Part shown: positions 45,697 to 56,398 of the stretch, one piece after another | Layout of the letters: each line of letters opens with the position of its first letter | Numbering within the stretch: position 1 is the first letter of the stretch | Assembly: GCA_033239125.1 (NCBI GenBank) | Contig: BSWB01000001.1 | Coordinates: 164,137,481 to 164,201,480 of the forward strand | Direction of reading: 5' to 3' | From: Fagopyrum homotropicum | Lineage: Eukaryota; Streptophyta; Magnoliopsida; Caryophyllales; Polygonaceae | Length of the DNA: 64,000 nt | The notes under the pieces: model-generated | Databases searched by the model: none | What the model was told of the DNA's origin: nothing | Seen by the model: only the letters and a program-made list of their open reading frames with translations | Position numbers and translations under genes: made by a program

Positions 45697-48396
45697 ATGG
45701 GACATCATTCGTGTTGCAACCAGCAGAAGGTGAAGAGAGGGCTTTGGTCTCCGGAGGAAGACGAGAAGCTCATTAGGTACATTACGAGTCACGGCTATGG
45801 ATGTTGGAGCGAAGTCCCGGAAAAAGCGGGTAATTGTCGAGAACTATAGATAGTTAAGGTTGTGTATGTACATTGTAGTTTGTTAATGTGATTTTGGATG
45901 GTGTTATAGGGCTTAAAAGATGTGGAAAGAGTTGTCGGTTAAGATGGATTAACTATCTTAGACCGGATATTCGAAGAGGGAGATTTACTCCTGACGAAGA
46001 GAAGTTGATTATAAGTCTTCACGAAGTTGTGGGTAACCGGTATGAACATTTGATTCATCGCCTTTTTCTTATTAATCATTTCTAACTTTTTATATTGATT
46101 AAAAAGTATCAAGAATAACAACTTTATCATACTTCATACTTCTTGTATTCGATAAATACCGCTTCCATTCACGAGGTTTTTAAGTAAAGTATCGATCAAC
46201 TTCAAGTTTTTTAAATCCGGTCCAAAATAATTTTCATTTTGAGATTTAAGTTTTTGATAAGTTTAACTTTAGTTTTGATTTTCTTAGTTAATTAAGAGTG
46301 AGTTCAATTTCTATTGAAAACTACTTTGTCAACTTTTGTATTTAAACCCTTATTCGATCACTTAATACTCCCTCCGATCATAGTTAGTTATCATTTTAGT
46401 CTTTGACACAATATAAGTTTTATAAAGTTTTCTAAATCTTATCTCTTATTTAATGTGTAACACTTCTTTGAACCAATAAGAAAAATTCTTATCTTAAAAG
46501 TAATTGATAAAAAAATTAAAGAACAAATCTCATAATTATTACTTATTTAATAATTTTAAAAACTTAAAACTACAAATTGTGATCATATATGTTTTGTATA
46601 GTGAGATTGTTTGATATTTTTCTTAATAGATATTTTAAAGAAAAAACGATAACAATTTTAAATCGAAGATCGAACATCTTTTGTATCTGTGATTGAGGAG
46701 CCTCTTGTTTATGTTTCTCATTGTTTTATGGTTGGTGGGTACGAAGTTTAATAACGATTAGTCAATCTGTCAATCTTTTTATCATGATATAAAACGATCA
46801 AAGTGTTTAAAATAAATTAGTCACAAAACTTATTATTACTTGGCAAGTCTCTTAACTCATGATCAATATCCAAAAGTAAAACAATACTTAAACTTAATTG
46901 AAAATAGTATTGATTTTATTTGAATCTTAAGTATATGGTTCACATGACAAACAATTTCCTTTGACACATAACATGATCAAGTTATTTTAGTTTATAACTA
47001 AATGCATTATTTTGGGCAAACAAAACTTAAAAGTTGAGCATTATAATTAGCTTCAAGACAAAGTTAATTAACTACCAGACTAAGCAGACTTCCACATACA
47101 TACAACACACCACTATTAATAATTAATTAATTACCCTTTCCACGTTTATTTTATTTTCTAATAAAATAATATTAATGTTAATCTATTATAATTACTTTTA
47201 ATGCCGACAAAAACAGATAGCTTTAGTTCTCCAACTACCTGATTTAGACATGGCATACATACATACTCTTACTCTTTGAATAATGTATTAAAATTCATAA
47301 TACAATTATGCATTTCCCTAAAGTATTAAAATACATTATACAATTATGCATTTGCCTTGAGTACATACGTACGTACTTATAGGGTTGGGCATATTGGAAC
47401 CGGATCATAAAATCGTATTGGGCTGGATTATTACGGTCCGGTTCACATCCAGATCGGATCCGGGTCGGTCCACGGTTTGGATGTAAGGTAGTTTTTGGTC
47501 CCGGACCAAGACCGGAAAAAAAACCCGGTGATTCGGGTGAAAATTAAAAAAATCCTAAGAGAAAGAGATTAGACGGATCCGGATCAAATCAAAATTCCGA
47601 TCCCACGTCCGGATTTCTGAAAGTTTCGGTCTTCGGAACCCGGAACATTCGGTCTCTAGTGTGAGTTTTTGAAACTTCGGTTCCTCGGGACGAGACTGGT
47701 TGAACAACCCTAGTACTTACATTGTGAATGGTATAATGTAGATGGACGCATATCGCGAGCCACTTGCCCGGAAGAACAGATAACGAGATCAAGAACTACT
47801 GGAATTCTTGGATAAAGAAGAAGATCAAAAAGACATCAAACTCGAACAACAATCGGAACAACACCGAAACATGTTTGACGAGTACAACTCGTCTATTCGA
47901 TCATTGCTCAATCAACTTCACCTCCACCATTAATGCTCATAACCAAGAAACCCTAATTTCCTCCACAGCTCCATTGTTTATGTTCGACATAAGTGGGGTA
48001 CCGCAGCTCCATCAAGACGATAGTTGCATTGAAAACGAAGATGATCGACGAATCTCAATCTTCGAAGAGCCAGTCATCAATGGATTGAGTAATGAAGTAA
48101 ACTGGGACTTAAATGATCATCAGCTTGAAGCATTTCCAAATGGGTATAGTAATTTGCCGCCATTGATGGAGAATATGGAAAGCATGGTATCTATGGAAGT
48201 TCAAACTGGTTGTTCAACTGTTATTAATGAATGGGTTGAAGAAGAAACAGCTCAACAGCCTTTTGCAATTGGCGGCTGTTACTTTCCATTTTGGGAGCAA
48301 GATGATGGTAGCCATGGACATATTAGTGTAGAGCAAAGTGGAGGTTGTTCTTCATCACTTATGGCAACTAATTTGCTATCCTCTCCTTTCCCTTGA
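45697..48396 (+). CDS. MYB103: R2R3-MYB transcription factor, MYB103-like
   Basis: Three exons (45697-45829, 45910-46039, 47742-48396) with GT-AG borders give 305 aa. R2 has Trp at 17, 37 and 57, and R3 has Phe70, Trp89 and Trp108, the expected spacing. MGHHSCCNQQKVKRGLWSPE, GYGCWSEVPEKAG and HLPGRTDNEIKNYWNSWIKK are hallmarks I associate with Arabidopsis MYB103 (At1g63910), which acts in secondary-wall formation and syringyl lignin through F5H. The C-terminus is acidic with WEQDDGSHG near the end, a likely activation region. The protein is nuclear by family. Intron positions are those standard for R2R3 genes. Intron 2 (1.7 kb) holds a Stowaway relative and a hAT MITE ending 29 bp before exon 3. 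No lesion was seen. MYB26-like assignment is less likely. Confidence 0.93.
46368..46590. mobile_element. Stowaway MITE in MYB103 intron 2
   Basis: It starts after TA with CTCCCTCCGATCATAGTTAG and follows the Stowaway at 39124 through TTTTAGTCTTTGACACAAT and AACCAATAAGAAAAATTC. It keeps CTTAAAAGTAATTGAT uninterrupted where the other copy has the hAT insertion. The right terminus is eroded. Confidence 0.75.
47380..47712. mobile_element. hAT-type MITE just before MYB103 exon 3
   Basis: It runs from TAGGGTTGGGCATATTGG to GGTTGAACAACCCTA and is flanked by GTACTTA on both sides (47373-47379 and 47713-47719). The interior carries GGATCCGG-type palindromes. Its end lies 29 bp upstream of the splice acceptor at 47741. 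Confidence 0.82.
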
Positions 48397-48939
48397 TCTC
48401 TATGTATCAACTTCAGCTTAAGGGTTTCAAGTTTTTTTTTCTTTAATAAATTTATGTGGGGGTTTTAATTAGCTTTTGATTGGTTATTTATTATGTATGA
48501 TTTTGCTGATTTTTGGTTGTGAGAGATTGTAACATACAGCTTATTATATACTTTTTGATGTGAATATAAGAAACTTGATGTAGAAGAAGTTTGATTTTGA
48601 AATATTGATATGTACTGTATTTCATCTATTTTGTTAGAATCACAATTATTAATACGGCCATGTCTTCCATCAGCTTGTTCCCAAAGCATGGTGTCCGTAC
48701 ACTTTTCAGCTTGATGGAACCGATGGGCTTGACAACACGACTGAACGTCTCGGTGTCCCGAGACTACTCCCCAAAATTTGAGAGGAAGAAAGCCATGAAT
48801 TTTGATTGCTCAGGAAGTTTTAACGAGGTGTTTGTTCTTCCTTTCCACTCTTCCATTCTGTTGAAGAGTATAATGAACATATCTTTGTTGAATAATTCCT
48901 GTGTGAAGAAATAATTGTTGAAGTCGATTCTAAAGAAAC
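48397..48939. other. MYB103 3' region and unassigned sequence
   Basis: The 3' UTR follows the stop; an AATAAA-like signal is at 48442-48449. At 48645-48690, on the minus strand, LWEQADGRHGRI resembles the MYB C-terminal FWEQDDGSHGHI at DNA level too (31 of 40 bases). The rest to 48939 is unassigned, with a short open frame of unknown nature. Confidence 0.4.
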
Positions 48940-50230
48940 TTTGTGCCATTATTTATTCTGAAACATTTGACAATAGTGTGAAACTGTGTAGAAACTTGTT
49001 GTAAAAAAATGCATAAGGATATAATAAACTTGTTCTGAGATAGGTCCAGGTGCATCTAGAATGATCATCAACCAAAGTCAGGAAATATCTAGCTCCACAT
49101 AATGAAGGAGTGTGATAAGGCCTCCATATGTCAACATGGACTAGATCAAAGATAGCAGAGACATGTGAATTACTGACAGGAAAAACATGTGTGTTGTTTA
49201 TAAAGAGTACATGTATATCAATCAAGAGAACTCACATGATAACTCTTACACATATGCAAATGATGAAGTTTTGAAAGGAAAATATGGCCCAATCGAACGT
49301 GCATGAATCAAATGTATATCATGCTTATGTATATTGAAACTAGAAGCAATATTATTATGAGTTACAATATTGTGAGTATTGATTGAAGATCTCAGTTGGT
49401 ATAAGCCATTGTCCAAGGGTGCAGAAGCTAGATTGACTCCTTTAGAGAGGTCCTGAAACAAACACCAAGAACTTGTGAATGGAGCCTCAATTCTTGAATT
49501 CTGTAGCAATTTGGACACAGATAGCAAATTATGCTTGAATTTTGGCATAAACAAGACATGATGGAGAGTAATAGTAGGAGACAAATGAACTGCCCCTCGG
49601 TGATGAACCTTCTAAATAGTCTCATCAGGCAGGCCTATCATGACTGGTGTGGCTAATTCAGTCAAATCAGAAAATAAATTCTGACAATATGAAATGTGGT
49701 TAGTAGCTCATGTGTCTATAATCCAAACAGAAGAAGAAGAAGAAGAAGAAGGTGTGTGAGCTAGAAAAGTAGACAGGGTACCTGCATAGTTTGCTGAATT
49801 ACAAGCTCCATTTGCTGCAAAAGAAGGATTGACTTGCATATACTTCATCATTTCTTGGCACACAGCCTGAACCAAGGAGAAATCAACATTAAAATATCCT
49901 CTACCTTCAGAAGAAGAATTTCCCAAGTCCGGAACCTGAGCAATCTGAATTTTGTCTTCCTTTCCTTTAGAACTTTTATACCAGTCAGGGTAGCCAAGAA
50001 TCTTAAAACAAGATTCCTTCAAATGACCTTTCTCCTTGCAATAAGTGCATAATTTGTCAACCCCTATTTTTCTTGAAATCTTTCCTGCTACCTCCAGCTT
50101 GTTTAAAAGGAACTTATCTGTCAATTGCCATGGTATGTTTGTCTTCAGTGGAAGCAGTTTTGACAGTATCAAGCATGATTTGAAGATTAGGGGAATAATA
50201 GGTAATTTGCTTCTGTTTTTCAATTTGCAC
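48940..50230 (-). mobile_element. Copia retrotransposon fragment (gag, protease start, integrase)
   Basis: On the minus strand, gag has a zinc knuckle near 50040 (CTYCKEKGHLKESC, CX2CX4HX4C) and continues to VWIIDT at 49710, the start of the protease active-site region. Then come HHVLFMPKFKHNLLSVSKLL and integrase text FDLVHVDIWRPYHTPS and YFLTLVDDHSRCTW. Frameshifts separate the pieces, and reverse transcriptase and LTRs are missing. This is a dead Ty1/Copia copy. Confidence 0.88.
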
Positions 50231-50329
50231 GATCATATGAAAAACTCGATTGATAGAAGGTAAAACACAGTGAATTGGAAGAAGATTGTCATGTGGTTAG
50301 AGATGAAGTCCAAAGCTCTCGGACATCAA

Positions 50330-50480
50330 CTCTTCAATATTTTTTTTAAGCAAGTTGGGCATTTGTGACCTCCATCATCCATGCTCCAACTTAAGGGGCA
50401 ATGATAATTAGGATTGATATTGTATGGGTATACTTAGTTACCTTCTATATTTTATTAGCATTATTATTATTATTTTTCTT
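50330..50480 (+). mobile_element. Possible 3' end of another Copia element
   Basis: GCTCCAACTTAAGGGGCAAT is like the polypurine tract that ends many plant Copia elements, followed by TGATAATTAGGATTG as a possible LTR start. It is in the opposite orientation to the neighbouring gag fragment and cannot be confirmed without a partner LTR. Confidence 0.35.
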
Positions 50481-50494
50481 AGTTAATGTTATCG

Positions 50495-50495
<1 letters not shown>

Positions 50496-50560
<65 letters not shown>
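50496..50560. repeat. (AT)n microsatellite
   Basis: An uninterrupted run of about 32 AT dinucleotides. Length is likely polymorphic. Confidence 0.95.
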
Positions 50561-50564
<4 letters not shown>

Positions 50565-51035
50565 TTGTTAATTAATAAGATAAGTTAATTGATTTATTTT
50601 ATGAGAATATAATTCTCACAATAACGACATTTAAAATTTTTTTTATCTATTTTAAATTAAAATTTAATTAAATCACATATATACATAACATGAGCTTACA
50701 CTAGTTATTGTTAAGCGGAAAAGATAGCTATTGCGTAAAAAAAATTAACATTTTAATCAAACACTATTTATTTTATAAAAAAAATTGTAACTTGGGTAAA
50801 AAAATTTTCCATAAATAATATACTTTTAAACTAATACAAAAGATAATTATTATTGTGAAAAGCAAGATAAAATTTTCATAAACTTGTAAGATCTAATCAA
50901 AATCACCCCGCCATAGATAAAAACTATCAATATGAACTTATAATAACAAGATCATTCCTTTACAAGAAAGAGTATTTATTATCCTATGATACAAAATCAA
51001 ATCCGATAAAAACTAGCTTATCTTTTCTCGTTGCA

Positions 51036-51043
51036 TATAAATA
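51036..51043 (+). promoter_or_regulatory. TATA box of RING-H2 gene 1
   Basis: TATAAATA lies 51 bp before the ATG at 51094. A minimal upstream frame ATG CGT TAG (51064-51072) lies near the predicted transcription start and may or may not be in the mRNA. Confidence 0.6.
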
Positions 51044-51093
51044 TATATGCTCACCTCTTCTTCATGCGTTAGTCAATCAACACGACGACATCA

Positions 51094-51792
51094 ATGGGAG
51101 AAATCTATATGGACGGCGATAGCTATGTCATAGACGGCGAAGACGACAATTCCGGCTACTTGTACCGGATCTCGCTTACGAAGGAGGAGCACATAAACCC
51201 TGTCGATGAATTGGAAATCACCTTCGATTACGAGTTCTTGCGTAGCACCGATTTCGACTTACTGCAATATCACCTCCAGTTTTCCGGCCTAATCGCTCGA
51301 TGCCATAGGGAAAACATCAAGCGGATACTCGAGAATGAGGTCGGAATCCCGTCGAGTGCTCTCGACCACACACTCGGTCTCATCTTCAAGGTATACGACG
51401 GCAAGCAACTACATGAAGTCAATGAAGTAGAAGCGCGAATACGGATCGAGACGTATCATGAGGTCGGGCGCATTGACGGGAGTGCTGTGATGGAGAGGGT
51501 GTTGGCGTTGTCGGCGGAAGAGTGCTTGAGGCCGAGGCCGGCGAGTAGAGAAGCCGTGGAAGCGCTCGAGAAGGTTAGGGTGACGAGTCCGGAGATTAGA
51601 GAGACGAGTTGTTTGGTTTGTTTGGAGGAGTTTGAGTTTGGGATTGAGGTGACCAAGATGCCTTGCGGCCATATTTTTCACGGGGATTGTATCGTCAAGT
51701 GGCTGGAGATTCGGTTATTTTGTCCGTTGTGTCGATTTGAGTTGCCGGCGGCCGCGGCGGACGCTATGTTAGTGACGGAGTACGCCATATAG
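51094..51792 (+). CDS. RING-H2 E3 ubiquitin ligase-like protein 1
   Basis: A single-exon gene of 232 aa. The RING-H2 domain is at 173-213 with Cys173, Cys176, Cys191, His193, His196, Cys199, Cys210 and Cys213, spacing C-x2-C-x14-C-x-H-x2-H-x2-C-x10-C-x2-C, plus the E2-contact Trp in VKWLE. It should catalyse ubiquitin transfer from an E2 to substrates. The 170-residue N-terminal half resembles no named domain, shows no signal peptide or membrane segment, and probably selects the substrate. SREAVEALEK just before the RING is common in plant cytosolic RING-H2 proteins. A paralog, about 45 percent similar by eye in the N-terminal half and more in the RING, lies at 59452-60099 on the same strand. 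A foldback element starts 66 bp after the stop. Confidence 0.93.
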   Translation: MGEIYMDGDSYVIDGEDDNSGYLYRISLTKEEHINPVDELEITFDYEFLRSTDFDLLQYHLQFSGLIARCHRENIKRILENEVGIPSSALDHTLGLIFKVYDGKQLHEVNEVEARIRIETYHEVGRIDGSAVMERVLALSAEECLRPRPASREAVEALEKVRVTSPEIRETSCLVCLEEFEFGIEVTKMPCGHIFHGDCIVKWLEIRLFCPLCRFELPAAAADAMLVTEYAI

Positions 51793-52106
51793 ATAGTTGT
51801 TTACATAGTATGTAAATATAATATATGTTTAGGGGTTGGCTTTGGACAAAGATTCATGGGCAAATTTGGTTATTCCTCTATTTAGAGAAATAGTGATAGT
51901 AAGTAGGATTTTTTGTTTTTCAATTAAGTAAATATACCCCTCTTAATTTTTTTTTACCTTCAAACCTTCTCCATCCTCTTGTTTTTTTCTTTCTTCCAAA
52001 CGTTTTTTAAAAACTGAATTTCTTTTTTTATTTTCTTTTATTAATTTATTTTTTGTCTTTTTTATTTTCTTTATTTTTTATTTATTTTCTAGAATGAAGA
52101 ATTTTT

Positions 52107-52403
52107 TCACACACCGGAATTATCACATACCGAAATTATCAAATACCGAAATTTCCACATACCGGAATTTCACATACCGGAATTTTCACATACCGGACCG
52201 GAATTTTACATACCGGAATTATCACATACCGGATTTTCACATACCGGAATTTTCACATACCATAATTTTCACATACCGGAATTTCACATACCGGATTTTC
52301 ACATACCGGATTTTCACATACCGGAATTATCACATACCGGATTTTCACATACCGGAATTTCACATACCGGACATTTACATACCGAAATTTACATACCGGA
52401 ATG
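52107..52403. repeat. CATACCGGAATTTT minisatellite array
   Basis: About 19 units of 14-17 bp, consensus CATACCGGAATTTTCA, with CATACCGGATTTTCA and CATACCGGAATTATCA variants. The open frame through it (HIPEF/HIPDF repeats) is a by-product of unit length and not a gene. Confidence 0.9.
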
Positions 52404-52719
52404 AATTTTTAATTGACTAATATTTAATTTTGCAAATTTTAGGGGGCTCGTTGTAATTTTGCAATTTTTTTTTATTGTAATTTGCGTATATGATGACGGT
52501 TTGTAAAAATGGGTCCATCACCGTCTCTTTTGATTTCCAAAAGACTTGTTCTTTTTCCCAGTTGACAATGACAAATTGACAAGACGTGGAGGAGTTGAGC
52601 ATTATTTGAGTGGAGAATTATATGTTAAAATTGTCTCAAAATAAAAGTATTATGTAAACAAAATAAATAGCGGACAGAAAGCACAAGGATCAAGTGTTGA
52701 TTGTGCCGCTACTTTTAAT

Positions 52720-52850
52720 TCAGAAATTTATGGAATGAAATTTCTGGTATGAAATTTCTGGTATGAAAAATTCTGGTATGAAAAAATTCTAGTATGAAAA
52801 AAATTCTGGTATGAGAATTTTCGGTAAGAGAAATTCAGTCCAGAAAATAA
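52720..52850. repeat. Inverted minisatellite array
   Basis: Units like AAATTTCTGGTATGA and AAAATTCTGGTATGA are the reverse complement type of the array at 52107 (CATACCAGAATTT against CATACCGGAATTT). About six to seven units. Together the arrays can form a long imperfect hairpin. Confidence 0.8.
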
Positions 52851-53088
52851 AAAAAATTAAAAAATAAAAAAAAAGGCAAGAAAAATAATAAAAGAAAACA
52901 AATTCAGTAATTAAAAATTAAAAATTATACTTATATAACAAATAACAAACATCATTTATTCTTTCTTTCTAATGGAAGGGTTAATAATTTTTACCTACTA
53001 TTAAATGAAAGTGGTAAAAAATTTGGGGTACATTTTTTTAAACAAAAACTAAAAAAAGCCTAGTATGTCAAATTCTCCCAAGATTCAT

Positions 53089-54404
53089 CGTTCCTGGGCT
53101 CAATTCAAATTCATATATACATAAACCAAAAATGTAAATTACATTTTCTGATATTTTTTATTGTTGTTTTAGCTGTTTCAAATTAAAATTATTAAAATTT
53201 CGTTCGATAACCGTATTTCGAATTATAGCTTAAATCAATATCTCGGATGAATATTATTACTTTACCTTAAAAATAACCAAAAAAACTAAATTATATTTTC
53301 TAACTTTTATCATTGATTCCGTGTTTCAAATCGAAATTATTAAGATTTTGTTCGATAACTGTATCTCAAATTTTAAAGTAAATCGCTATCTCGGATGAAT
53401 CTTTTTCAACAAGTCGCCAGTTTAAGTAACCGGTTGTCGGTGTTATCTCTTTAGATAAAAAAACTTTTTATTTACATATATGTTAAATTGTTTGTTAAAT
53501 TAATCAAATAAAACCAAACTTTAAAAATAAACTTCTGAAATGAATCTTCTCCACTATATATATCGAACACCTAACGTTGATATGTTCATCAATCTCGCAC
53601 GGTGCTTTCCTCTAGAATACCTTTTCTTTACTACGGATAATCTTCCGCCTCAAGTATTTCGGTTTTAATCGTATTTCCGACTTCTTTGGGTTCTTACATT
53701 CATTTCTTTAATCGCAAATTTTATTTTGGTAATTCATATTTCGAAGTTTTTCCAGTATTTTAATCTTTTTATGATCGTTAATTTCTTAGTTTTCCGGATT
53801 TTTGTTTTGGTTATTTAAATTGTAGTTCACTGTCTTTTAACATTCGGTTATAAAAAAATATTTCATAAATCGTCTTTTAGATTTTTTTGTATTTATTTAT
53901 TTGAGTTCTTATTGAACTTTGACACACAATCTTTTACTTTTTTATTTATTTTTCAATTATCGTAAAATTCGACAAATCGTTTACTTCTTTTTATTGTTTT
54001 CAAGATTCGGAGAATCGTTTACTATTTAAACACTTTTTTTTTTATAAAATAATTTTAATATATCTTTCGTACTTTCAATTGTAAATTTAAAAAGCTAAGT
54101 TTAAAAAATTATAAATTAGTTGAATAAATTAGTGTTGAGAATAAATATTTGATTTGGGATCTTTGTCGAATATCTCATTTCACAAAATCCTATTAGTTTT
54201 AGAATTTCTCACAAATTCGGTTTTGTTAAAAGAAAATCTCTCACAAAATATGGTTTTGGTAAGAAAATATTACAATTAGATGTAACAAAATTATATATAC
54301 AATTAGATCTAACAAAAATCTTACAATAGGGTTTTGTTAAAAAAACATTTGAGGGTTTCTTGAATGCTTCAGAGACGTTCTCTCCATTGGCATGGCCAAC
54401 TGCT
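53089..54404. other. AT-rich intergenic sequence
   Basis: No gene is supported. AAATTATTAA(A/G)ATTT(C/T)GTTCGATAAC with following TCAAATTATTGAGC-like text occurs twice, near 53180 and 53330, a local duplication of about 150 bp. CTATATATATCGAAC near 53552 is TATA-like but leads to only a short frame. Confidence 0.45.
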
Positions 54405-54655
54405 CCAGTCAAGAATAGGACATTCATTCATTCTATGGAAGTGGAAAAGAAGAGTTGCAGAGACAATGAGGAGATCTTCAAGGATGACACGGCTGGTTGT
54501 GATATGTTCTCAATCTCAACATCTTTGACCTATAGATTGAAATTATGATCTTCCATCCGTGTCATTCTTGAAGGCTCTGCACGTTGCCTCTACGCCTCCT
54601 TTTTGCCACTTCAATACAATGAATGAACGTCTTATTGGTGTCAATCCAAGGTGTT
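54405..54655. repeat. Inverted duplication of a coding-like fragment
   Basis: The left arm (about 54405-54520) and the reverse complement of the right arm (54550-54655) share ACATTCATTCATTCTATGGA / ACGTTCATTCATTGTATTGA, GAAGTGG-AAA-AG, and TTCAAGGATGACACGG / TTCAAGAATGACACGG. Conceptual translation of both arms gives TFIHxxEV. The arms are roughly 75 percent identical by eye, with a loop under 70 nt. The source gene is not recognised. Confidence 0.7.
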
Positions 54656-54947
54656 ACAATGGTGCAGTGATCGCAAGCTTCCTTCTCTGCTACTTGGATT
54701 TATATATTCAAATGAGTTTAGTGGTAAGACCCCTTTCATGTCGATCCTGAATGCATTTACGTATACTTAGAATGGCAGTTGTTTTCTTTATTTACAATCG
54801 ATCGTGGCTTTGTCAAAGTATAGGTATGTCAACTAAACGATTTGACATAATTAGTTCATTGAATAGCTTAATTAGTTGAGTAATGTTAGGAAATGTTCAA
54901 TCATGGGGATTCTGTCAAAACTATTTGAAAGAATTGGATAAGGGAAC

Positions 54948-55060
54948 TAGACCTTTTTGAAAAACTTATTTTCAAACTTTACACATTTTTCTCTTTCTCT
55001 CAAGGGGTACATTTACTAAATACAAAACTAGAAAAAGCCTAGTAAACAAAATTGTTTCAT
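54948..55060. mobile_element. Short MULE-type MITE, copy b (internally deleted)
   Basis: AACTAGACCTTTTTGAAAAAC to GCCTAGTAAACAAAATTG matches the ends of copy a at 35971 but lacks about 60 bp of its middle. Confidence 0.65.
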
Positions 55061-55147
55061 TTTTTTTATGAAGTTTTGTTTTGTAAACCCCTAAATTTTA
55101 CTCTAACTAATAAGTTATCACTATTACTCTATTGAGGAGTATTTTTA

Positions 55148-55429
55148 GGTTCCGTTTGTTTTAAATTCAGGAAACGAAAACCGAATGGAAACGGATCTAG
55201 TCCATACGTATTTCTTATTCATGAAATTTTTTGGAATCATTCCTTATGGTTTGAACTAATTGGAGTATAATTTGATTACTTTTGATACCCTATAAAGAAA
55301 CAAAATAGGTGAAATAAATGCATTTTGTATGAGATCACAATGAATGATTCCAAAAAATTCATGAACAAGGTGCATATATGGACTAAATTCATTTTCATTT
55401 CATTTCCGGAGTTTAAAACAAACGGGCAC
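55148..55429. mobile_element. Tourist-like MITE, copy 4
   Basis: Ends GGTTCCGTTTG and CAAACGGGCAC with TTA on both sides (55145-55147 and 55430-55432). It shares the internal TAGTCCATACGTAT and its inverse with copies 1 and 2. Confidence 0.82.
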
Positions 55430-55455
55430 TTAATAGAATAATAATGGTAAAAAAA

Positions 55456-55623
55456 GGCAATTTTGGTAACTAGGCCTTTTTGAAAAACTATAGTAGTACC
55501 TAGGCTTTTTAATGTTTCAATTAAATAAATATACCCCAACCTTTTGTATTTATTCTCAAACTTTACACACTCTTCTCTCAAGGGTATATTTACTAAACAC
55601 AAAATTTCTAGTAAACCAAATTG
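55456..55623. mobile_element. Short MULE-type MITE, copy c
   Basis: It starts GGCAATTTTGGTAACTAGGC and ends CTAGTAAACCAAATTG, nearly identical to copy a at 35971-36153 across most of its length. The AT-rich flanks hide any duplication. Confidence 0.75.
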
Positions 55624-56398
55624 TTTAAAAAAAAAAACTAGTTAATCATTTTACTAATTAGAAATAGTGGTAGTTAGGTAAAATTAGTTTTCACCACTAA
55701 TTTTGTCAAAATCAAGTAAACACGGTCAATATGCATGTGGATTAGTTTTTCTCACAATTCCAAGTTTATAATTCTTGTGTTGCATCCGTCAAATTTCAAG
55801 ATTATAAATAATAAACATGAACATATACATAAAAACATAGCATACAAACGATTCAAGTTAGAAAAATTGATATAACATAACCATATGATTAGTCAATCTT
55901 CTCGTGAAAAATGTTACATACAGTTGTCATTACATAACATACAAATGATTTAATTATTAGATCATATATAATGTATTGGTAAAACACAAATTAGGGATTG
56001 AATACTTAAACAATGAGATTAAAAAGTGAAATCAATGCGTGAACAACCACGTACTGTCGTACCGATAGGTTACCGTAGGTCGGTAACTCGGTAACTCACG
56101 TACCGGATATTTATCCGATATGATGAATCAATATTATACTTATCTTACCCAAAAATCTAAAAAGAACGTACAATTTTTTTTTGAAAAAATAATCCAAAAT
56201 AATACCTATTATCAATATTGAAGCCAAAATACACCAACTTTGAAAATTACTGGGATAACTTATTTATCAAAAATAATTGGATTCACATGCGTTTGAAAAT
56301 TACTAGGGCTCTAATTGGATTATTTAGTTTTGACATTCTTGAATATGTTGACAATTTCTTTGGTTACTGATTCTAATTGGATTCCCACACATTTAAAA
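55624..56398. other. AT-rich intergenic sequence
   Basis: No gene or complete element was recognised. A short run of GGTAACTCG and TACCGTAGG near 56080 is not explained. Confidence 0.4.

Larger units (their letters stand above)
51858..53079. mobile_element. Foldback-type Mutator-like element with minisatellite arms
   Basis: The 1222-bp element is flanked by AAGATTCAT (51849-51857 and 53080-53088), a 9-bp Mutator-type duplication. Termini GGGCAAATTTGG and, inverted, GGGAGAATTTGAC are weakly repeated. Inside, AT-rich arms are inverted (TGAATTTCTTTTTTTATTTT at 52015 against the region near 52840-52910), then inverted tandem arrays occur at 52107-52403 and 52720-52850. It ends near a RING-H2 gene 3' end. 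Terminal text matches the short MITE family at 35971. Confidence 0.85.

Noticed and set aside
52094..52420. 108-codon frame of HIPEF/HIPDF repeats
   Set aside because: It is the translation of the CATACCGGAATTT minisatellite inside a transposon; frame stays open because of unit composition.
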